Origin: Pseudarthrobacter oxydans
Lineage (GTDB): Bacteria > Actinomycetota > Actinomycetes > Actinomycetales > Micrococcaceae
Direction of reading: 5' to 3'
Length of the DNA: 64,000 nucleotides
Assembly (NCBI RefSeq): GCF_030812335.1
Contig: NZ_JAUSSN010000013.1
Location: forward strand, 1 to 64,000
Below the pieces are notes generated by a model that saw only the letters and a program-made list of their open reading frames with translations, ran no database searches and was not told the DNA's origin. A program made the translations under genes and the position numbers. This document shows positions 60,583 to 64,000 of this stretch, piece after piece (the first letter of the stretch is position 1; each line of letters starts with the position of its first letter).

Positions 60583-63033
60583 ATGAAAATGAAGCGTGTT
60601 GTCAGTTGGCTGGCTCAGTCGTTGGTCGTGGCCACCATCGTTGCCGGAAACATCCTTGCTGTTTCCAGCAGCGCGGTGGCCGAGAGCAGTTACGGTTCTC
60701 CAAGTATCAGCTATTTTGGGGTGGACAACCCTCCGACAGCGGACAAGCCCCAGAGCAAGCTATGGTGGAACGACGGTTCCTGGTGGGCGGACATGTGGAC
60801 TTCCGGCAGCGGCTGGCAAATCTACCGGCTGGACCGGGGCGTCGATAAGTGGGTTAACACCGGGGTGCTCATTGACAGCCGCCGCAGCACCCTGGCGGAC
60901 ACGCTCTGGGACGGCAGTCATCTGTACATAGCCTCCCACGTCGTCACGGCGTCCAGTGAGACCGGCACGGCGCCCTCCGTTTCCGGGCAACCCGCAAACC
61001 TGTACCGGTACAGCTACGCCGATGGCAAATACACGCTGGATAGCGGTTTCCCTACGGTTATCACCAACTACAGCAGCGAGTCCATGACCATCGCCAAGGA
61101 CAGCACCGGCGCCATCTGGGCCACATGGACACAGGTCAGCGGCAGTTCCGCCTCCGGCTTCACCAACGCGGTCTACGCAAACAGCTCCGGACCCGACGGC
61201 ACTAGTTGGGGGACTCCTTTCGTCCTCCCCGTGTCCAACCCAAACCCGGCACCGGATGACATTTCAACCATCGTGGCTTACGGCAGCAATAAGATCGGGG
61301 TGATGTGGAGCGACGCACTCACCGGAACTGTGTGGTGGGCGACGCGAACAGACGGAACGGCTCCGGCGGCTTCGTCTTCGTGGAAGGTACAGTCGGCGGT
61401 CAAAGGTAGGGGATTGGCCGATGATCACCTGAACATCAAGTCGCTGCAGTCCGACGCCGCCGGGCGGGTCTTCGCGGCAGTGAAGACCGGCCTCGACGAC
61501 ACCTCCGCCGATCCGACGCTTCCCCAGACACTGTTGCTGGTCTTCAAACCGGGCACCGGGGCGTTCACACAGTCGACAATTTCCACCACCGGCGACTGCG
61601 TGACCCGCATGCAGGTTGTACTTGACGCCGAAAACGACCTCGTGCGCGTGTTCCATACCGCACCTGCCACATACGTCAGTGGCTGCGCCTTCAGGGGCGT
61701 GGCAGGCAGCATCTACGAGAAAACCGCGTCCATGGACAATCCCGTCTTCGAGTCCGGCCGCGGCACCCCCGTCATTCAGGACGGGGCCTCCCCCAACATG
61801 AACAACGTGACCACCAGCAAACAGTCGGTGAACACGACCACAGGCATTGTGGTGTTGGCAACTGACCACATCGCTAAGCGCTACTGGTTTTCCGACAGGC
61901 ACCTTGGTACTTCGCCGGCTCCAACCGAACCCGGCGCTTTCGTGCCCGTGAGCCCGTCCCGGGTCCTGGACACGCGGAAAACCAATCCTGTCGGCGCGGA
62001 CTCCTCGGTCTCCTTCCAGGTCGGCGGTGTCTCCGGAATCCCGGCGAACGTCTCCGCGGTCGTTTTCAACCTGACTGTGACAGAGCCGAAGTCCTTCGGG
62101 TTCACGACCGCCCACGCCTCCGGCACAAACCTGCCCAACGCCTCAAACCAGAACTTCTCCCAGGGCCAGACCGTGGCGAACTCCGTCACCGTCCCGGTGG
62201 GCGCCGACGGAAAGGTCATCCTCTTCAACCGCTCCTCCGGCACGACGCATCTCATCGCCGACGTCGCCGGCTACTACCTCGCCGGCACCCCGGTCGCCGC
62301 GGGAGCGTTCGCCCCGCTGGGCCCGTCCCGGCTCCTGGACACCCGGAAAACCAATCCTGTCGGTGCGGACTCCTCGGTATCCTTCCAGGTCGGCGGTGTC
62401 CCCGGAATCCCGGCGAACGTCTCCGCGGTCGTTTTCAACCTGACCGTGACAGAGCCGAAGTCCTTCGGGTTCACGACCGCCCACGCCTCCGGAACAAACC
62501 TGCCCACCGCCTCGAACCAGAACTTCTCCCTGGGCCAGACCGTGGCGAACTCCGTCACCGTCCCGGTGGGCGCCGACGGAAAGGTCACCCTCTTCAACCG
62601 CTCCTCCGGCACGACGCATCTCATCGCCGACGTCGCCGGCTACTACCTCGCCGGCACCCCGGTCGCCGCGGGAGCGTTCGCCCCGCTGGACCCGTCCCGG
62701 CTCCTGGACACCCGAAAAACCAATCCTGCCGGTGCGGACTCCTCGGTATCCTTCCAGGTCGGCGGTGTCCCCGGAATCCCGGCCAGGGTCTCCGCGGTCG
62801 TCTTCAACCTGACCGTGACCGAGCCGAAGTCCTTCGGGTTCACCACCGCCCACGCCTCCGGAACAAACCTGCCCAGCACCTCGAACCAGAACTTCTCCCA
62901 GGGCAAGACCGTGCCGAACTCCGTCACCGTCCCGGTAGGCAGTGACAGAAAAGTCGCCATCTACAACCGCTCCTCCGGCACGACGCACCTGATCGCCGAC
63001 GTCGCCGGCTACTTCCTCGCCGGCACCCCCTAA
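60583..63033 (+). CDS. Secreted protein with beta-propeller-like region and three 123-residue repeats
   Basis: An 816-residue exported protein. A signal peptide is clear (MKMKRVVSWLAQSLVVATIV..., cleavage predicted after AVA, residue 33). Residues ~34-450 are aromatic- and Asp-rich and recall BNR/sialidase propellers (ATWTQVSGSS, IGVMWSDALTG). From residue 457 come three near-identical 123-residue units, each with SRLLDTRKTNP, FNLTVTEPKSFGFTTAHASG and THLIADVAGYYLAG. Such RLLDTR/ADVAGY units are common in actinobacterial surface proteins. No wall-anchoring LPXTG is seen. Start ATG 60583 is preferred to TTG 60556. Confidence 0.85.
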   Translation: MKMKRVVSWLAQSLVVATIVAGNILAVSSSAVAESSYGSPSISYFGVDNPPTADKPQSKLWWNDGSWWADMWTSGSGWQIYRLDRGVDKWVNTGVLIDSRRSTLADTLWDGSHLYIASHVVTASSETGTAPSVSGQPANLYRYSYADGKYTLDSGFPTVITNYSSESMTIAKDSTGAIWATWTQVSGSSASGFTNAVYANSSGPDGTSWGTPFVLPVSNPNPAPDDISTIVAYGSNKIGVMWSDALTGTVWWATRTDGTAPAASSSWKVQSAVKGRGLADDHLNIKSLQSDAAGRVFAAVKTGLDDTSADPTLPQTLLLVFKPGTGAFTQSTISTTGDCVTRMQVVLDAENDLVRVFHTAPATYVSGCAFRGVAGSIYEKTASMDNPVFESGRGTPVIQDGASPNMNNVTTSKQSVNTTTGIVVLATDHIAKRYWFSDRHLGTSPAPTEPGAFVPVSPSRVLDTRKTNPVGADSSVSFQVGGVSGIPANVSAVVFNLTVTEPKSFGFTTAHASGTNLPNASNQNFSQGQTVANSVTVPVGADGKVILFNRSSGTTHLIADVAGYYLAGTPVAAGAFAPLGPSRLLDTRKTNPVGADSSVSFQVGGVPGIPANVSAVVFNLTVTEPKSFGFTTAHASGTNLPTASNQNFSLGQTVANSVTVPVGADGKVTLFNRSSGTTHLIADVAGYYLAGTPVAAGAFAPLDPSRLLDTRKTNPAGADSSVSFQVGGVPGIPARVSAVVFNLTVTEPKSFGFTTAHASGTNLPSTSNQNFSQGKTVPNSVTVPVGSDRKVAIYNRSSGTTHLIADVAGYFLAGTP
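61951..63033 (+). repeat. Three 369-base coding repeats
   Basis: Repeat starts lie at 61951, 62320 and 62689, exactly 369 bases (123 residues) apart, with few base differences among copies. The third is the most divergent and ends at the stop codon. High identity suggests recent duplication or gene conversion. Confidence 0.92.
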
Positions 63034-63090
63034 CCGGATGAACCGGGTTGCGGGGGCAAAGGCTCCGCCATAGGCTCTGCCTGAGTCTCG

Positions 63091-63119
63091 TCACCGTCGG
63101 TGTGTCGCACCGACGGTGA
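63091..63119 (+). terminator. Hairpin after the secreted protein gene
   Basis: TCACCGTCGGTG and CACCGACGGTGA form a perfect 12-bp stem with a 5-base loop, 58 bases after the stop codon. No U-run follows; the remaining gap to 63303 shows no gene. Confidence 0.6.
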
Positions 63120-63303
63120 CATCTGAACAGCCCGCTCCTGCGGTGTGGATGGCGTGGCGTCAACCAATCTGGACGTCCAGTCGACGTCGTGGCCCTCCTG
63201 CTCGCAGCTCTCGACCGCACTCCGGATCAGGGTCGGCGTGGTGCGGAGGAGGTTCCATGGGGCCAGCTACCTGGGTTCGGCAACCCGGTAGACTGGGTGA
63301 CCG

Positions 63304-63807
63304 ATGACAGATCCCGCGGAGGACCAGTGCACGATGATCCGGATTGACCGCGACAGCCCCGGGCGTGGGGACGTCCAGCAGCTCCTGACCGACCACCTCG
63401 CGGACATGTTTGCCACCTCGCCCGCCGAAAGCGTCCACGCCCTGGATTCCGCGGCCCTCGCGGGGCCGGCCATCACGTTCTGGACCGCGCGGGAGGATGC
63501 CCAGGTGCTCGGCTGCGGGGCGCTGAAAGAGCTCCAGCGGGGCCAGGGCGAGATCAAGTCCATGCGCACCGCGCCCCACGCACGGGGCCGCGGCATCGCC
63601 AGCCTCCTGCTGGCCCACATCCTGGCCCAGGCCCGCCTCGGCGGTTATGACCGCCTGTACCTGGAGACCGGAAGCCAGGACTTCTTCGCTCCGGCGCGGC
63701 GGCTGTACCAGCGTCACGGATTCAGTATCTGCCCGCCCTTCGCCGACTACGGCGACGACCCGAACAGCGTCTATATGAGCCTGGCCCTGGACCCGGGCCG
63801 GACGTAG
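63304..63807 (+). CDS. GNAT-family N-acetyltransferase
   Basis: A 167-residue acetyltransferase of the single-domain GNAT type. The acetyl-CoA loop is APHARGRGIASLLLAHIL, preceded by GCGALKELQ and followed by YLETGSQDFFAPARRLYQRHGF, which places it near the YP_ family of small-substrate acetyltransferases. TAGACT lies ten bases before ATG 63304, so the leader is very short; ATG 63334 is an alternative start. It converges on the hydrolase at the window edge. Confidence 0.87.
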   Translation: MTDPAEDQCTMIRIDRDSPGRGDVQQLLTDHLADMFATSPAESVHALDSAALAGPAITFWTAREDAQVLGCGALKELQRGQGEIKSMRTAPHARGRGIASLLLAHILAQARLGGYDRLYLETGSQDFFAPARRLYQRHGFSICPPFADYGDDPNSVYMSLALDPGRT

Positions 63808-63831
63808 CCCTGCGCGTTCCGGCGCCGCCGG

Positions 63832-64000
63832 TCAACTGCGTCCGGCGAACGCCAGCACGTCCTGCGCGATGCGTCCGCTCGAGGCTGCCCTGAGATGGCC
63901 CTTCCCTTCGTACCAGACGAGGGTGCAGTCCGGGATCAGCCCGGCCGTTTCCTGGGCGACCTCGCGGGGAAAGAACTGATCCGAGCCTCCGCAGATCAGC
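63832..64000 (-). CDS. Alpha/beta hydrolase, C-terminal end (partial)
   Basis: The minus strand encodes 56 residues ending at TGA (63832-63834): ICGGSDQFFPREVAQETAGL then WYEGKGHLRAASS. The Asp of GGSDQF and His of GKGH match the second and third members of the alpha/beta-hydrolase triad; the nucleophile half lies beyond the window. The substrate is unknown. Confidence 0.8.
   Translation of the reverse strand, partial: LICGGSDQFFPREVAQETAGLIPDCTLVWYEGKGHLRAASSGRIAQDVLAFAGRS

Overview
This window is high-GC DNA from an actinobacterium, most likely Arthrobacter or a close Micrococcaceae relative. The evidence is a mycobacterial-type integration host factor (mihF), a PriA without helicase motifs, a MurT/GatD pair, an actinobacterial pyr operon led by pyrR, and many GTG/TTG starts with TANNNT -10 boxes. 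I see no rRNA, tRNA, IS element or CRISPR array. Nearly everything before 31 kb and after 39.8 kb is conserved housekeeping chromosome.

Layout. 1-0.9 kb: window edge with a possible partial gene and a YciI-like protein. 0.9-7.1 kb (minus): priA, then the mihF-gmk-rpoZ-coaBC-metK group. 7.1-7.7 kb: a gene-free spacer with an unusual array of short palindromic repeats. 7.7-16.7 kb (minus): pyrimidine biosynthesis operon pyrR-pyrB-pyrC-(PH-like membrane protein)-carA-carB-pyrF, with tightly overlapping genes and a PyrR-binding RNA loop before pyrR. 16.8-19.1 kb: a PrsW-type membrane protease and a serine hydrolase. 19.2-31.3 kb (minus): rpsD, two small membrane proteins, alaS, ruvX, mltG, aroE, aroC, aroK, aroB, a TPR protein, efp and nusB. 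31.5-39.7 kb: accessory genes around rarA (cupin, Vms1-like release factor, ZIP transporter, CsbD, membrane protein, phosphotransferase, a deaminase-ASCH fusion, a decapitated kinase, methyltransferase, GNAT). 39.8-50.5 kb: aspS, an APC permease, hisS, a membrane-anchored cyclophilin, a DUF349 protein, an AbiEi-like protein and relA. 50.6-58.1 kb (minus): yajC-secD-secF and pdxT-yebC-ruvC-ruvA-ruvB. 58.2-60.3 kb (plus): murT-gatD. 60.3-64 kb: a secreted repeat protein with a structured leader, a GNAT enzyme and the end of an alpha/beta hydrolase.

The most interesting item is the gene at 37078-37794. It joins a blasticidin-S-deaminase-like cytidine deaminase to a YqfB-like ASCH domain, with the apparent catalytic residues of both kept. 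YqfB removes N4-acyl groups from cytidine and the deaminase family converts cytosine to uracil, so one polypeptide could take N4-acylcytidine to uridine. This could be salvage of N4-acetylcytidine or inactivation of cytosine nucleoside antibiotics. It sits directly against a kinase gene that has lost its 5' half. Other items worth a second look are the 137-bp-period palindromic repeat array at 7.3-7.5 kb, the PyrR-binding loop, several apparently leaderless genes, a MurT without its zinc-ribbon cysteines, and a secreted protein with three near-identical 123-residue repeats.
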